DNA of 64,000 bases from Comamonadaceae bacterium (GTDB lineage: Bacteria; Pseudomonadota; Gammaproteobacteria; Burkholderiales; Burkholderiaceae_C): contig JAAFIW010000017.1 in the NCBI GenBank assembly GCA_013297875.1, forward strand, positions 35,027 through 99,026, read 5' to 3'. Positions 16,802 through 25,734 of the stretch are shown here, in pieces (the stretch's first letter is position 1; every line of letters begins with the position of its first letter). The translations under genes were made by a program, and so were the position numbers. The notes below the pieces were generated by a model. The model did not search any database. It was not told where the DNA came from and saw only the letters and a list, made by a program, of their open reading frames with translations.

Positions 16802-18322
16802 ATGTCAAAAAAATCACTGTATTACGTCGTGGCCGCACTGGGCCTGGCCGCAGCATCGGGTGCCGCCTGGTGGTACCAGTCAAAACCCAAAGGCCCCACT
16901 GAAATCAGCGCGGCAGCACCGTCCGCCGCTACCGGGCCAAAAACCCCTGCTTCGGCCCCGCGCGCCTCGGGCGTGGAGGTGGCCCAGGTTGAAAAAACCC
17001 GTTTGCAAGATGACACCCAGGCCGTGGGCACCTTGCGCTCGCGCCAAAGCGTGATGCTGCGGCCCGAGGTGGCCGGGCGCGTGTCGTTGATCGGGTTCAA
17101 AGACGGTGCCCGGGTCAGCAAAGGCCAGTTGCTGGTGCAACTGGACGACAGCCTGCAAAAAGCCGAACTCAGCCAGGCCCAGGCCCAGGTCTCCATTGCG
17201 GCCGCCAACCTCAAGCGCAACCAGGAGCTGGTGGCGCAAAACTTTGTGGCCCAGCGCGTGCTGGACGAAAGCGCGGCCAATCTGCAGGTGGCGCAGGCGC
17301 AATTGGCCCTGGCCCAGGCCCGGCTGGGGCGCATGCGCATCACGGCGCCGTTTGATGCGACGGCGGGGATCCGCACCGTGAACCTGGGCGATTTTGTAAA
17401 AGACGGGGCTGACCTGGTGAACCTGGAAGACCTGTCCAGCATGTATGTGGACTTTCGCGTGCCCGAGCGCTTTCAAACCCGCATCAAGCCGGGCCAAAGT
17501 GTGGAGCTGCAGCTCGATGCGCTGCCAGGGAGGGCTTTCAGCGCAAAAATTGAAGCGCTGGATCCGCAGATTGATGCCAACGGCCGCTCGGTGGCGGTGC
17601 GGGCCGTGGTGGCCAACACGGGCGGGCAGGCCATTCAGCCACCGGGCGCGCGGCCTCCCGCCAATGCAGCGAGTGCGGCGAGTGCCGCCAATACAGCAGC
17701 CCCCCGCGCTTCAGCGCCTGGCAAACCACCAGTGGCCCAAACGGCTGGTGCCAAGCCCGCCGACGCCAAGGGCAAAGCTGCGCCCGGCGGTCCACCGGCG
17801 GGGGCACCGACCGGCCCGCTGCGCCCCGGCATGTTTGCCCGGGTGACGGCGGTTTTCTCCGTCAACGACAACGCGCTGGTGGTGCCCGAAGAAGCCATCG
17901 TGCCGCAGGCCGGGCGGCAGTTTGTTATCAAAGTTGTAGCACCTTCAGCAGTGCCTGGAACGGCGACAGCCGCTTTGGGGCCCGAAGTCACCACCGTGTC
18001 GCAGCGCCAGGAAGTCAAGCTGGGCAACCGGCGCGCTGGCAAGGTGGAAATCACCGAAGGCCTGAGCGAGGGCCAGACCGTGGTGGTGGCGGGCCAGCAG
18101 CGGCTGCAGCGAGACGGGACGGCTGTGCGCGTGGTTGACTTGACTCGACCCGGTGGGCCAGCTGGCCAAGGCGCTCCAGGTTCTGGTGGTGCTGGGGGAG
18201 CAGTCTCCGGGAATGTGCCCCCACCCCCACCCTCCCCCAGCAGGGGAGGGAGTCAGATCTCTTCCCCCAGCGGGGGAGGGAGCCAGACAGGGGCATCTTC
18301 GCCGACCCGCCCCACGCCCTGA
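16802..18322 (+). CDS. RND efflux pump periplasmic adaptor (membrane fusion protein)
   Basis: The 506-residue protein starts MSKKSLYYVVAALGLAAASG, a single N-terminal helix. It has the HlyD/AcrA barrel-sandwich features (RPEVAGRVSLIGFKDGARVS, GQLLVQLDD) and an alpha-hairpin (ELSQAQAQVSIAAANLKRNQ, RVLDESAANLQVAQAQLALA). The beta-barrel segment includes VNLGDFVKDGADLVNLEDLS. It links the inner-membrane pump to an outer-membrane channel; no channel gene is nearby. Two odd stretches occur: an Ala/Pro-rich insertion (about residues 280-345) and a Gly/Pro tail derived from a GC-rich palindrome. The pump gene follows by 24 bp. Confidence 0.92.
   Translation: MSKKSLYYVVAALGLAAASGAAWWYQSKPKGPTEISAAAPSAATGPKTPASAPRASGVEVAQVEKTRLQDDTQAVGTLRSRQSVMLRPEVAGRVSLIGFKDGARVSKGQLLVQLDDSLQKAELSQAQAQVSIAAANLKRNQELVAQNFVAQRVLDESAANLQVAQAQLALAQARLGRMRITAPFDATAGIRTVNLGDFVKDGADLVNLEDLSSMYVDFRVPERFQTRIKPGQSVELQLDALPGRAFSAKIEALDPQIDANGRSVAVRAVVANTGGQAIQPPGARPPANAASAASAANTAAPRASAPGKPPVAQTAGAKPADAKGKAAPGGPPAGAPTGPLRPGMFARVTAVFSVNDNALVVPEEAIVPQAGRQFVIKVVAPSAVPGTATAALGPEVTTVSQRQEVKLGNRRAGKVEITEGLSEGQTVVVAGQQRLQRDGTAVRVVDLTRPGGPAGQGAPGSGGAGGAVSGNVPPPPPSPSRGGSQISSPSGGGSQTGASSPTRPTP
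17921..17980 (+). repeat. Possible degenerate interspersed repeat in the adaptor gene
   Basis: TTTGTTATCAAAGTTGTAGC is followed by ACCTTCAGCAGTGCCTGGAA. The GTAGC-CTTCAGCAGT-CTGG layout resembles the family but with several mismatches. It codes for KVVAPSAVPGTATAAL, an insertion-like stretch between barrel strands. Confidence 0.3.
18208..18292. repeat. GC-rich palindromes in the adaptor gene's 3' end
   Basis: CCACCCTCCCCCAGCAGGGGAGGG and TTCCCCCAGCGGGGGAGGGA form two consecutive hairpins coding PPPPPSPSRGGSQISSPSGG. The same type of sequence is in the intergenic region at 23105-23135 (CCCTCTCCCGCTGGCGGGAG). Confidence 0.6.
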
Positions 18323-18346
18323 ACAATCGCTAAAGGAGCAAATGCC

Positions 18347-21300
18347 ATGAGCCTGCCCGAATTGTCCATCCGCCGCCCCGTGTTTGCCACGGTGCTGTCG
18401 CTGCTGATTGTGTTGATTGGCTATGTGTCGTTCACCCGGCTGGCGGTACGCGAGTACCCCAAGATTGATGAGCCGGTGGTCACGGTGGAAACGCGTTTTG
18501 GCGGGGCCTCCAGCGAGGTGATTGAAAGCCAGGTGACCAAGGTCCTGGAAGACTCGCTGGCGGGTATTGAGGGCGTGGAGGTCATCACCTCGATCAGCCG
18601 CCAGGAGCAAAGCCAGATCACCGTGCGCTTTGCGCTCACGCGCGACCCCGATTCCGCCGCGGCCGATGTGCGCGACAAGACCGCTCGGGTGCGCCAGCGC
18701 CTGCCCCAGGGCATTGATGAGCCCGTGGTCTCCAAGGTCGAGGCCGATGCGTTTCCGGTGATCTGGCTGGCCATGAGCAGCGACACGCACAGCGCGCTGC
18801 AACTGACCGACATGGCCAACCGCATCGTCAAACCGGTGCTGCAAACCGCGCCGGGTGCGGCCGATGTGCGCATTTTTGGCGAGCGCAAATTTTCCATGCG
18901 CATCTGGCTGGACACCGACAAGCTGGCCGCCTACAAGCTGACCACGCAAGACGTGGAAGACGCCCTGCGCCGCAGCAACCTGGAGGTGCCTGCAGGCCGC
19001 ATTGAAAGCCGCTTGCGCGAGTTCAACGTGACCGCCGCCACCGACTTGCAAACCCCGCGCGAGTTTGGTCAGGTGGTGATTCGCTCTGTCAACGGCCAGC
19101 CGGTGCGCATTGGCGATGTGGCCCGCGTGGCCCAGGGTCCGCAGAGCGAGCGCACCAGCGTGCGCCTGAACGGGCGCGATGCGATTTCGCTGGGCGTGAT
19201 TCGCCAGGCCACGGCCAACCCGCTGGATCTGTCGGCCGGTGTGCGCAGCCTGATGGAAAAGATCAAGCTTGATTTGCCACCGGGTGTTGATGTGGCTGTG
19301 GCCAACGACAACTCGGTGTTCATTGACCGCTCGATCAAGGCGGTGTTTTCCACCATCGTGGAAGCCGTGGTGCTGGTGGCGCTGGTGATCTTTTTGTTTT
19401 TGCGCACCTTGCGCGCGTCCCTCATTCCGCTGATCACCATCCCCGTCAGCCTGATTGGCACCTTTGCCCTGATGGCGCTGGCCGGTTTCACCATCAACAC
19501 ACTCACCCTGCTGGCCCTGGTGCTGGCCATCGGCCTGGTGGTGGATGACGCCATCGTGGTGCTGGAAAACATTTACCGGCACATCGAAGACGGCATGGCC
19601 CCGTTTGATGCGGCCATCAAGGGCGTAAAAGAAATCGGCTTTGCGGTGGTGGCCATGACGCTCACGTTGGCCGCTGTGTATGCCCCGCTGGCCTTTGCGC
19701 CGGGGCGCACAGGCCGCCTGTTTACCGAGTTTGCACTGGCCCTTGCCGGGGCGGTGGTGGTGTCGGGTTTTGTGGCGCTGACCCTGTCGCCCATGATGTG
19801 CTCGCTGCTGCTCAAGCACAACCCCAAACCCTCGTGGTTTGACCGCACGGTGGAGCGCGGCTTGAACGCCCTGTCGCGCGGCTACTCGTCTGCGCTGGGC
19901 GGGTCACTGCGGCACAGGTGGTTGGTGGTGCTGGTGATGCTGGGCAGCGGTGCGCTGGCCGGCTGGCTGCTGTACACCGTGAAAAGCGAGCTGGCCCCGC
20001 TGGAGGACCGGGGCGTGATTCTCACCGTGATCAACGGCCCTGATGGTGCCACCCTGGACTACACCAACCGCTATGCCCAGGCGGTGGAAAAAATCGGCGA
20101 AAGCTACAAGGAATTTGACCGCGTGTTTGTGGTCAACGGCAACCCCACGGTGGCCCAAGGCAATGTGTTTTTGCGCGCGCTTCCGTGGGAAGAGCGCAAG
20201 AAAAGCACGCTGGAAATCGCCCGTGAAATAGGGCCCCGCATGGGCGGCCTGCCGGGTGTCACGGCCTTTGCCATCACGCCGCCATCGCTGGGCCAGGGCT
20301 TTCGCGAGCGGCCGGTGAATTTTGTGATCGTCACGTCGGATTCCTATCAAAACCTGTCGCAGGCCGTGCGGGCGTTTCAAGACGAGCTGGCCAAAAACCC
20401 CGGCTTTGTGCAGGTAGACACCGACCTGCGCCTGAACAAGCCCGAGATCAAGATGGAGGTCGACCGCGAGCGCGCCGCCGACATGGGCGTGAGCGTCGAA
20501 GCCGTGGCACGCGCCGTGGAAACAGCGCTGGGTGGCCGCAACGTCACCCGGTACAAGCGCGAAGGCGAGCAGTACGACGTGGTGGTGCAAACCACGCCCA
20601 CTGGCCGCGACACGCCAGACGACATCGAAAAGCTGTTTGTGCGGGGCAAAAACGACGCGATGATTCCCCTTTCAGCCCTGGTGAAAATCCGCGAAGTGGT
20701 GGTGCCCCGTGAGCTCAACCACTTTGGTCAGCGCCGCTCGGCGTCCATCACCGCCAACCTCGCACCCGACTACTCGCTGGGCGAAGCCCTGAAGTTCATG
20801 GATGCCACGGCTGCCAAGGTGCTCAAACCCGGCTACGCCACCGACCTGAACGGCACCAGCCGCGAGTTCCGCAACTCCTCAGGCTCGCTGACGCTGGTAT
20901 TCCTGCTGGCCTTGCTGTTCATTTACCTGGTGCTGGCCGCGCAGTTCGAGAGCTTTGTCGACCCCTTCATCATCATGCTCAGCGTGCCCTTGTCGATGGC
21001 AGGGGCCTTGCTGGCGCTCAAGTGGAGCGGCGGCACGCTGAACGTGTTCAGCCAGATTGGCTTGATTACCTTGGTGGGGCTGATCACCAAGCACGGCATC
21101 TTGATCGTCGAATTTGCCAACCAACTGAGAGAACAAGGTGTGAGCATGGCGGATGCCATCCGCCAATCCGCCAGTCAGCGTCTGCGCCCGATTTTGATGA
21201 CCACCGGTGCGATGGTGCTGGGGGCCGTGCCCCTTGCCCTGGCCACCGGCGCAGGGGCCGAATCCCGCGCACAAATCGGCTGGGTGATTGTGGGCGGCAT

Positions 21301-21451
21301 GTCGCTGGGCACCTTGCTCACCATTTTTGTGGTGCCCACCATGTACACCCTGCTGGCCCGCAAGCATGTGCCAGGGCCGCACAAAGAGGTTGCCAACGAC
21401 GACCCGCACGGCGCGCTATTGCCCGCCGCGCTGGCAGATCAGCGGCTTTGA
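18347..21451 (+). CDS. RND multidrug efflux transporter, HAE1 family
   Basis: The 1034-residue protein has the AcrB/MexB architecture: N-terminal helix (PVFATVLSLLIVLIGYVSFT), a large periplasmic loop, helices 2-6, a second loop and helices 8-12. Proton relay residues lie in LAIGLVVDDAIVVLENIYRH (the paired Asp of helix 4). The second half carries LTLVFLLALLFIYLVLAAQF and LITLVGLITKHGILIVEFAN (helix 10 Lys). The start MSLPELSIRRPVFA follows AAAGGAG at 18330-18336. With the adaptor it forms a proton-driven exporter of hydrophobic compounds. The substrate range is unknown. Confidence 0.95.
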   Translation: MSLPELSIRRPVFATVLSLLIVLIGYVSFTRLAVREYPKIDEPVVTVETRFGGASSEVIESQVTKVLEDSLAGIEGVEVITSISRQEQSQITVRFALTRDPDSAAADVRDKTARVRQRLPQGIDEPVVSKVEADAFPVIWLAMSSDTHSALQLTDMANRIVKPVLQTAPGAADVRIFGERKFSMRIWLDTDKLAAYKLTTQDVEDALRRSNLEVPAGRIESRLREFNVTAATDLQTPREFGQVVIRSVNGQPVRIGDVARVAQGPQSERTSVRLNGRDAISLGVIRQATANPLDLSAGVRSLMEKIKLDLPPGVDVAVANDNSVFIDRSIKAVFSTIVEAVVLVALVIFLFLRTLRASLIPLITIPVSLIGTFALMALAGFTINTLTLLALVLAIGLVVDDAIVVLENIYRHIEDGMAPFDAAIKGVKEIGFAVVAMTLTLAAVYAPLAFAPGRTGRLFTEFALALAGAVVVSGFVALTLSPMMCSLLLKHNPKPSWFDRTVERGLNALSRGYSSALGGSLRHRWLVVLVMLGSGALAGWLLYTVKSELAPLEDRGVILTVINGPDGATLDYTNRYAQAVEKIGESYKEFDRVFVVNGNPTVAQGNVFLRALPWEERKKSTLEIAREIGPRMGGLPGVTAFAITPPSLGQGFRERPVNFVIVTSDSYQNLSQAVRAFQDELAKNPGFVQVDTDLRLNKPEIKMEVDRERAADMGVSVEAVARAVETALGGRNVTRYKREGEQYDVVVQTTPTGRDTPDDIEKLFVRGKNDAMIPLSALVKIREVVVPRELNHFGQRRSASITANLAPDYSLGEALKFMDATAAKVLKPGYATDLNGTSREFRNSSGSLTLVFLLALLFIYLVLAAQFESFVDPFIIMLSVPLSMAGALLALKWSGGTLNVFSQIGLITLVGLITKHGILIVEFANQLREQGVSMADAIRQSASQRLRPILMTTGAMVLGAVPLALATGAGAESRAQIGWVIVGGMSLGTLLTIFVVPTMYTLLARKHVPGPHKEVANDDPHGALLPAALADQRL

Positions 21452-21481
21452 GCGGGCACTGTCTACCTGAAAGTACAAACC

Positions 21482-23005
21482 ATGCCCACATCAATCTATT
21501 GCCTGTTGCTTGCTGCCCTGCTGGCAATGGGTTCGGCCCCGTCCCATGCAATGACTGTGCAGGTGCAGGGCAACCAGGTGTTTGCCACCGGGCCCGTAGG
21601 CGACGATTTGCGCCAGTTTGAAGAGGCTTTTGCCAAAGGCGGCGTTGACACCGTGGTGTTCGTCAACTCGCCGGGTGGCGACTTGTGGACCGGTTTGCGC
21701 GTGGGTCGCCTGATTGCAGACAAGGGCTACAACACAGTGGTGGCAGGCAGTTGTGTGTCAGCCTGTTCCATCATGTTCATGGGCGGCAAAGAGCGGCGGT
21801 TTTCTGACGCGGTGCGGGCCAGCCAGACCTTGATTGGTATCCACGGCGCGCACGACAGCGAAACCAAACAGGTGATTGCCACCTTGCAGCCGCAAATTTT
21901 TGCGTTTTACAAGCAGCGCATGGGTGACAAGTTCAACGCCCAGGCGATGAACCAGGCGCTGTACGAGATGCAAGACTCCGGCGCGCTTCTGCGGGTGTTT
22001 GACCCCGTTCGAAACGCCAAAACGCTGCCCTATCACTGCGTCAGCGGACAGACACCACGCGACAAATGCACCACCCTGGCAGGTGCCGATGCCATCAGTC
22101 TGGGGCTCATTACCCACACCGATCTGGTCAAGCTGGATTTACCAGCCAGCTTCACCGCCACACCGACCGCGATGGGCAAACCGCTGGAGGTGCTGCTGGC
22201 TGACTTGCCCGCTTACTACGCCGAGCTGGCCCGCACCCAGTGCACCGCTGAGCCGTGCCGATCAGCCACCCTCAAGCGCCACGAGCTGGCTGAAAACCGC
22301 GCCATTGCCACGCCCTTGCAAGGCCCGGGCTACGGCTTTTCCGCCAATGCCGACTCACCGACGGTAGCTGTGGTGCGAGCGGTGTACCAATGCAACCACG
22401 ACACCCGACGCCCGGTATCGCTGTGCGAGCCCCAGGTGGTTAACCAGTACGACATTCGCCCGCAGTTCCTGGCGGCCCAGGCCTCGCACGCCACAGCCCT
22501 GTCGCAGCTGAAGGTGCCGGCCGACAAGTTTTATGCCAACGAGGAATTTGGCGGTGGTTTGAGCAGCGCCACCGGTTTTCGCACGCAGAAATTGTCCGAT
22601 ATCACGCCCAGCAAACTGGACGGTGTGGCCCTGATTGGCACCCAGGAACTGGCCCGCGCGCTGCTGTCAGCCAAACCCCCGACCGTTGTTGATGTGATGG
22701 GCTTGTTCGAAACCATTCCCCAGTCGGTTGCACTCGTGGGTGCCGGTGTGGCGCTGGAAAATCCGGAACAAGACGCCGAGTTGGAAAAGCGCATTGGCGC
22801 GCTGTTAAACCTGCTCGCACCGGACCGCGCGGCACCCGTGGTGTTTTTTTGCGCCGGGCGCAACTGCTGGCAATCGGTCAACGCCGCCCTGCGCGCCACC
22901 AAACTGGGCTACACCCAGGTTCAGTGGTACCGAGGAGGCCTGGAAAGCTGGGTGGCAGCCGGCCTGCCCACCGCAGGCGTGGTGCTGCGGGCTGTCGCGC
23001 GGTAG
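21482..23005 (+). CDS. Periplasmic ClpP/crotonase-fold protein fused to a rhodanese-like domain
   Basis: The 507-residue protein has a signal peptide (LLLAALLAMGSAPSHAM). Residues about 25-200 look like a ClpP/SppA-type serine-hydrolase fold: VVFVNSPGGDLWTGLRVG and VVAGSCVSACSIMFMGGKER, where the serine in SACS is a candidate nucleophile, and LIGIHGAH. A central cysteine-rich region follows (CTAEPCRS, CNHDTRRPVSLCEPQV). The C-terminal ~130 residues are a rhodanese-like domain with VVFFCAGRNCWQSVNAALRA, the active-site cysteine loop, and YRGGLESWVAAGLPT. The RNCW motif is seen in the CXXCW rhodanese subgroup. The combination on one chain is unusual and its substrate is unknown. Confidence 0.75.
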   Translation: MPTSIYCLLLAALLAMGSAPSHAMTVQVQGNQVFATGPVGDDLRQFEEAFAKGGVDTVVFVNSPGGDLWTGLRVGRLIADKGYNTVVAGSCVSACSIMFMGGKERRFSDAVRASQTLIGIHGAHDSETKQVIATLQPQIFAFYKQRMGDKFNAQAMNQALYEMQDSGALLRVFDPVRNAKTLPYHCVSGQTPRDKCTTLAGADAISLGLITHTDLVKLDLPASFTATPTAMGKPLEVLLADLPAYYAELARTQCTAEPCRSATLKRHELAENRAIATPLQGPGYGFSANADSPTVAVVRAVYQCNHDTRRPVSLCEPQVVNQYDIRPQFLAAQASHATALSQLKVPADKFYANEEFGGGLSSATGFRTQKLSDITPSKLDGVALIGTQELARALLSAKPPTVVDVMGLFETIPQSVALVGAGVALENPEQDAELEKRIGALLNLLAPDRAAPVVFFCAGRNCWQSVNAALRATKLGYTQVQWYRGGLESWVAAGLPTAGVVLRAVAR

Positions 23006-23029
23006 AGCAGGGGCGTTGATGCTTGGAGT

Positions 23030-23090
23030 TGCTATTGTTTGTATAGCTGTTTGAGCAATATATACCTGGGCGAGATGCTGTTTTGAATAT
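23030..23090 (+). repeat. Interspersed repeat, intergenic copy
   Basis: GTTGCTATTGTTTGTATAGC is followed by TGTTTGAGCAATATATACCT and GGGCGAG, one of the best matches to the family. Confidence 0.8.
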
Positions 23091-23104
23091 GAATTGAACG
23101 GTTT

Positions 23105-23140
23105 TGCTCCCTCTCCCGCTGGCGGGAGGGGGCGGGGTGA
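23105..23140. repeat. GC-rich palindrome
   Basis: CTCCCTCTCCCGCTGGCGGG is followed by AGGGGGCGGGGTG. This is a hairpin of the same type as inside the efflux adaptor gene. It may act as a terminator or be a dispersed small repeat. Confidence 0.5.
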
Positions 23141-23270
23141 GGGATTGAGCGTTCCAGCCGTCATGTTTTTTGAAACGCTCAATAATTGGCAGATACCCAT
23201 TGCCGCGAAGGGAATAAGCACCTCGCTTAGCCTCGGGGCTCCATCCCAGCCCACCCAACCGAAAGCCCCC

Positions 23271-23741
23271 ATGTACGACCTCTTCAAACTTCTTCACCTC
23301 ATCGCCGGCATCGTATGGATGGGCGGCATGACCGCGCTGCTGTTTGCGCTGCGCCCCGCCGCCATGAAGGTGCTGGAACCGCAACTGCGCGCCCAGCTCA
23401 TGGCCCAGGTCTGGCAGCGCTTTTTCCTGGTGGTGCTGGTCTCCATCGTGCTGCTGTTCACTACCGGCACCAACCTGTACACCACCGCCTTCAAAGCCGC
23501 CAAGGCCGCCACCGGCGCAGGCAGCGTGCCCCTGGGCTGGAACCTCATGCTGGTGCTGGGTCTGGCCATGATGCTGATTTTTGGCCACATTTACTTTGCC
23601 GGTTTCAAGAAATTCAAGCGGGCTGTGGCGGCAGCCGAATGGCCGATCGCCGCCAAAGCCGCAGCGCAGATTCACACGCTGATGCTGACCAACTTTGTGC
23701 TGGGCTGGCTGGCGATTGCGGCGGTGCGGCTGGTGCGCTAG
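23271..23741 (+). CDS. CopD-family membrane protein
   Basis: The 156-residue integral membrane protein starts MYDLFKLLHLIAGIVWMGGM, where the His and the WMGG segment are typical of the CopD/DUF-type four-helix family. Helices continue with RFFLVVLVSIVLLFTTGTNL, GWNLMLVLGLAMMLIFGHIY and LMLTNFVLGWLAIAAVRL. Members are small redox or copper-linked inner-membrane proteins, often of unproved function. The chosen ATG starts just after an upstream repeat region. The stop codon TAG is part of the left arm of a palindromic element. Confidence 0.75.
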   Translation: MYDLFKLLHLIAGIVWMGGMTALLFALRPAAMKVLEPQLRAQLMAQVWQRFFLVVLVSIVLLFTTGTNLYTTAFKAAKAATGAGSVPLGWNLMLVLGLAMMLIFGHIYFAGFKKFKRAVAAAEWPIAAKAAAQIHTLMLTNFVLGWLAIAAVRLVR

Positions 23742-23981
23742 CCCGGATATTTCAGCGTGACCGTCTTTTTGCAAGCTTTTCTCCTGTGATGCGGATCGCT
23801 TTTGCTCAAATCCAATTTGTACGCAGCAAAAAGACTCGACACCCACGGCATCGTTTTGGCGGGCGCAGGAACGCACGACCCTCGTCGCCAATGGCTCGGC
23901 CATTGGACTCCTCCTGTCGCACGCCCCTGCATCCCGCGAAAACGCGCCGTGGGTGCCGCCAAAGTGAAATATGCGGGCTAG
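23738..23981. mobile_element. Palindromic element with divergent arms and conserved core, copy 1
   Basis: The arms CTAGCCCGGATATTTCA (23738-23754) and TGAAATATGCGGGCTAG (23965-23981) are inverted repeats with one mismatch. The interior includes CGACCCTCGTCGCCAATGGC and GCCATTGGACTCCTCCTG. This core resembles the middle of a second element at 28841-29024. No gene is present in 23742-24106; the rest of that gap is AT-rich sequence and the terminator below. Confidence 0.65.
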
Positions 23982-24056
23982 GGTGGAGTTTGAACGACAA
24001 GTCGGCAATATATACGTGGGCTTACATCGACTCTGAACGCTTTTTCCGGCGCCCAT

Positions 24057-24082
24057 AAAAAAAGCCGCATCGCTGCGGCTTC
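24057..24082 (-). terminator. Rho-independent terminator of the histone-like gene
   Basis: On the minus strand AAGCCGCA-GCGA-TGCGGCTT forms an 8-bp stem, followed by TTTTT. It ends the histone H1-SWIB transcript. Confidence 0.88.
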
Positions 24083-24106
24083 AAGACCTTGGGAACAAAG
24101 AGATAT

Positions 24107-24547
24107 TTACTTGACGTGCTTGCCGATCAGGCCGGCCATCTCGAACATGCTGACCTGGGCTTTGCCGAAGATTTCGCGCAGCTTGGCGTCGGCATTGACC
24201 ATCCGCTTGTTCACGGCGTCTTGCAGTTTGTTTTTCTTGATGTAGACCCACAGCTTGCTCACGATTTCGGTGCGTGGCAAAGGCGTTGCGCCCACCACGG
24301 CAGCCAGGGCTGCGCTCGGGGTCAAGGCCTTCATGAACGCAGCGTTCACGGTGCGCTTGGCTGCGGGGGCCTTCTTGGCTGCAGCCTTTTTCGCTGGAGC
24401 AGCCTTCTTGGCTGGTGCCGCTTTTTTGGCGGGAGCCGCAGCCTTCTTGGCAGGTGCCACTTTTTTCGCCGGCGCTGCCACTTTCTTGGCTGCTACTTTC
24501 TTGGCTGGTGCCGCCTTTTTAGCGGGCGCTTTCTTCGCAGTTGCCAT
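24107..24547 (-). CDS. Histone H1-like/SWIB domain protein
   Basis: The 146-residue protein begins with ~65 residues of Lys/Ala/Pro repeats (KKAAPAKKVAAKKVAAPAKK), typical of histone H1-like DNA-binding tails in Burkholderiales. It is followed by a SWIB/MDM2 fold (AFMKALTPSAALAAVVGATP, LPRTEIVSKLWVYIKKNKLQ, then REIFGKAQVSMFEMAGLI). Chlamydia-type and betaproteobacterial SWIB proteins with such tails bind and compact DNA. The tail DNA is highly repetitive, so its length can vary between strains. It has a clean terminator. Confidence 0.9.
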   Translation of the reverse strand: MATAKKAPAKKAAPAKKVAAKKVAAPAKKVAPAKKAAAPAKKAAPAKKAAPAKKAAAKKAPAAKRTVNAAFMKALTPSAALAAVVGATPLPRTEIVSKLWVYIKKNKLQDAVNKRMVNADAKLREIFGKAQVSMFEMAGLIGKHVK

Positions 24548-24744
24548 GATGAATTTCCTTTTTGAAGTTGACGAATCACCAATGAAACCTGACCGACCAC
24601 AAGCGACTGTTTCGGCTGCTCTTTTATTGGTAGCGCGATGCTACTAGAGAACAATCGTCTGTCAACGAAAAAATGAGGCTTTTTCATTGGGAAACCCTCT
24701 TTTTTGTGAGCAAAGCAAGCCCAGCCACGCTGGGTTTGCGGGGC

Positions 24745-25656
24745 TCAGCGTTTTCCAGACGTGCCAACAAGGATCATCACCACCCCAAAAATGATCACGC
24801 CACTGGCAAACCACTCGCCGCCAGTGACCACTTCACCTGCCAGAACCACCCCCAAAAACAGCGCAATCACGGGGTTTACAAACGCATAACTGGTGGCCAG
24901 CGCAGGCGAAGCATGGGCCAGCAGATACAGGTAAGCGCTGAACGCAATCAGCGAGCCAAACACCACCAGATAGGCCCATGCGGCCAGCGCCAAGGGCTGC
25001 GGTGGCCATTGCGCTTGTTCACCCAACACCTGAGAGATGGCCATCAACACCGCGCCACCACACAACATTTCGCTGGCAAAGCCGGCGGGACCTGGGGCCA
25101 GCGGCAGGCGCGTGGTTTGCAGCACCGAGCCCAGTGACCAGGCCAGGGTAGAGGCCACGATGAAGGCGATGCCCACCGGCGCAGCACCAAAACTGGCTCC
25201 GCGCACTAGCAGCAGCGCACCCACCACCCCCACCAGCATGCCCACCAGTTCCAATCGGCTGGGCCGCTTGCCGAACAGCAAGCCCCAGCCACACACCATC
25301 ATGGGCACCACCGCAATGAAGGTGGCAATCAGGCCGGAGCCGATGTGCTGCTGCGCGCTGGCCACCCCGCCCATGCCGATGGCAAGCATCAGGCCACCGA
25401 TGACCAAAGCGTTGCGCCATTGCAACCCTGTGGGTAGCGCCTGACGGCCATGGCGCCACAGCACCCAAGCCATCAGCAGCACGCCGGCCACCAGAAAGCG
25501 CGAGCCCATCTGAAAAAACGGTGGGAAGCTGACCAGCGCAAAGCGAATGGCCAGGTAGGTGGAGCCCCAGACCAGGTAGCAGGCCAGCAGCGCAGGAATC
25601 AGCAGGCGTGGCGCTGCCGGGTTGTGGGGTAGGGTGTGTGCGGCAAGGTGTGTCAT
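24745..25656 (-). CDS. EamA-family (YedA-like) exporter
   Basis: The 303-residue protein has ten predicted helices in two EamA halves (PALLACYLVWGSTYLAIRFA, AFIVASTLAWSLGSVLQTTR, YAFVNPVIALFLGVVLAGEV). EamA proteins export amino acids and related metabolites. It is divergent from an Lrp-type regulator 78 bp away, a common arrangement in which the regulator controls the exporter in response to amino acids. The start MTHLAAHTLPHN is chosen from three in-frame ATGs. Confidence 0.88.
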   Translation of the reverse strand: MTHLAAHTLPHNPAAPRLLIPALLACYLVWGSTYLAIRFALVSFPPFFQMGSRFLVAGVLLMAWVLWRHGRQALPTGLQWRNALVIGGLMLAIGMGGVASAQQHIGSGLIATFIAVVPMMVCGWGLLFGKRPSRLELVGMLVGVVGALLLVRGASFGAAPVGIAFIVASTLAWSLGSVLQTTRLPLAPGPAGFASEMLCGGAVLMAISQVLGEQAQWPPQPLALAAWAYLVVFGSLIAFSAYLYLLAHASPALATSYAFVNPVIALFLGVVLAGEVVTGGEWFASGVIIFGVVMILVGTSGKR

Positions 25657-25734
25657 GCCGTTGATGCTAGGTTGCCAAGGGCTTGAAGACCATGCAAACT
25701 TCACGGCGATGAGGCACGTTCGCCGTTGTTTTAA

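Noticed and set aside
17945..19819. 624-residue open frame antisense to the RND pump and adaptor
   Set aside because: It is a long shadow frame of GC-rich codons on the opposite strand, rich in His/Gln/Arg/Gly with no recognisable domain; the sense genes are certain.
22878..24056. 392-residue minus-strand frame over the rhodanese end, CopD gene and palindrome
   Set aside because: Low-complexity His/Gly/Gln composition, and it runs antisense over a sure gene and the element.
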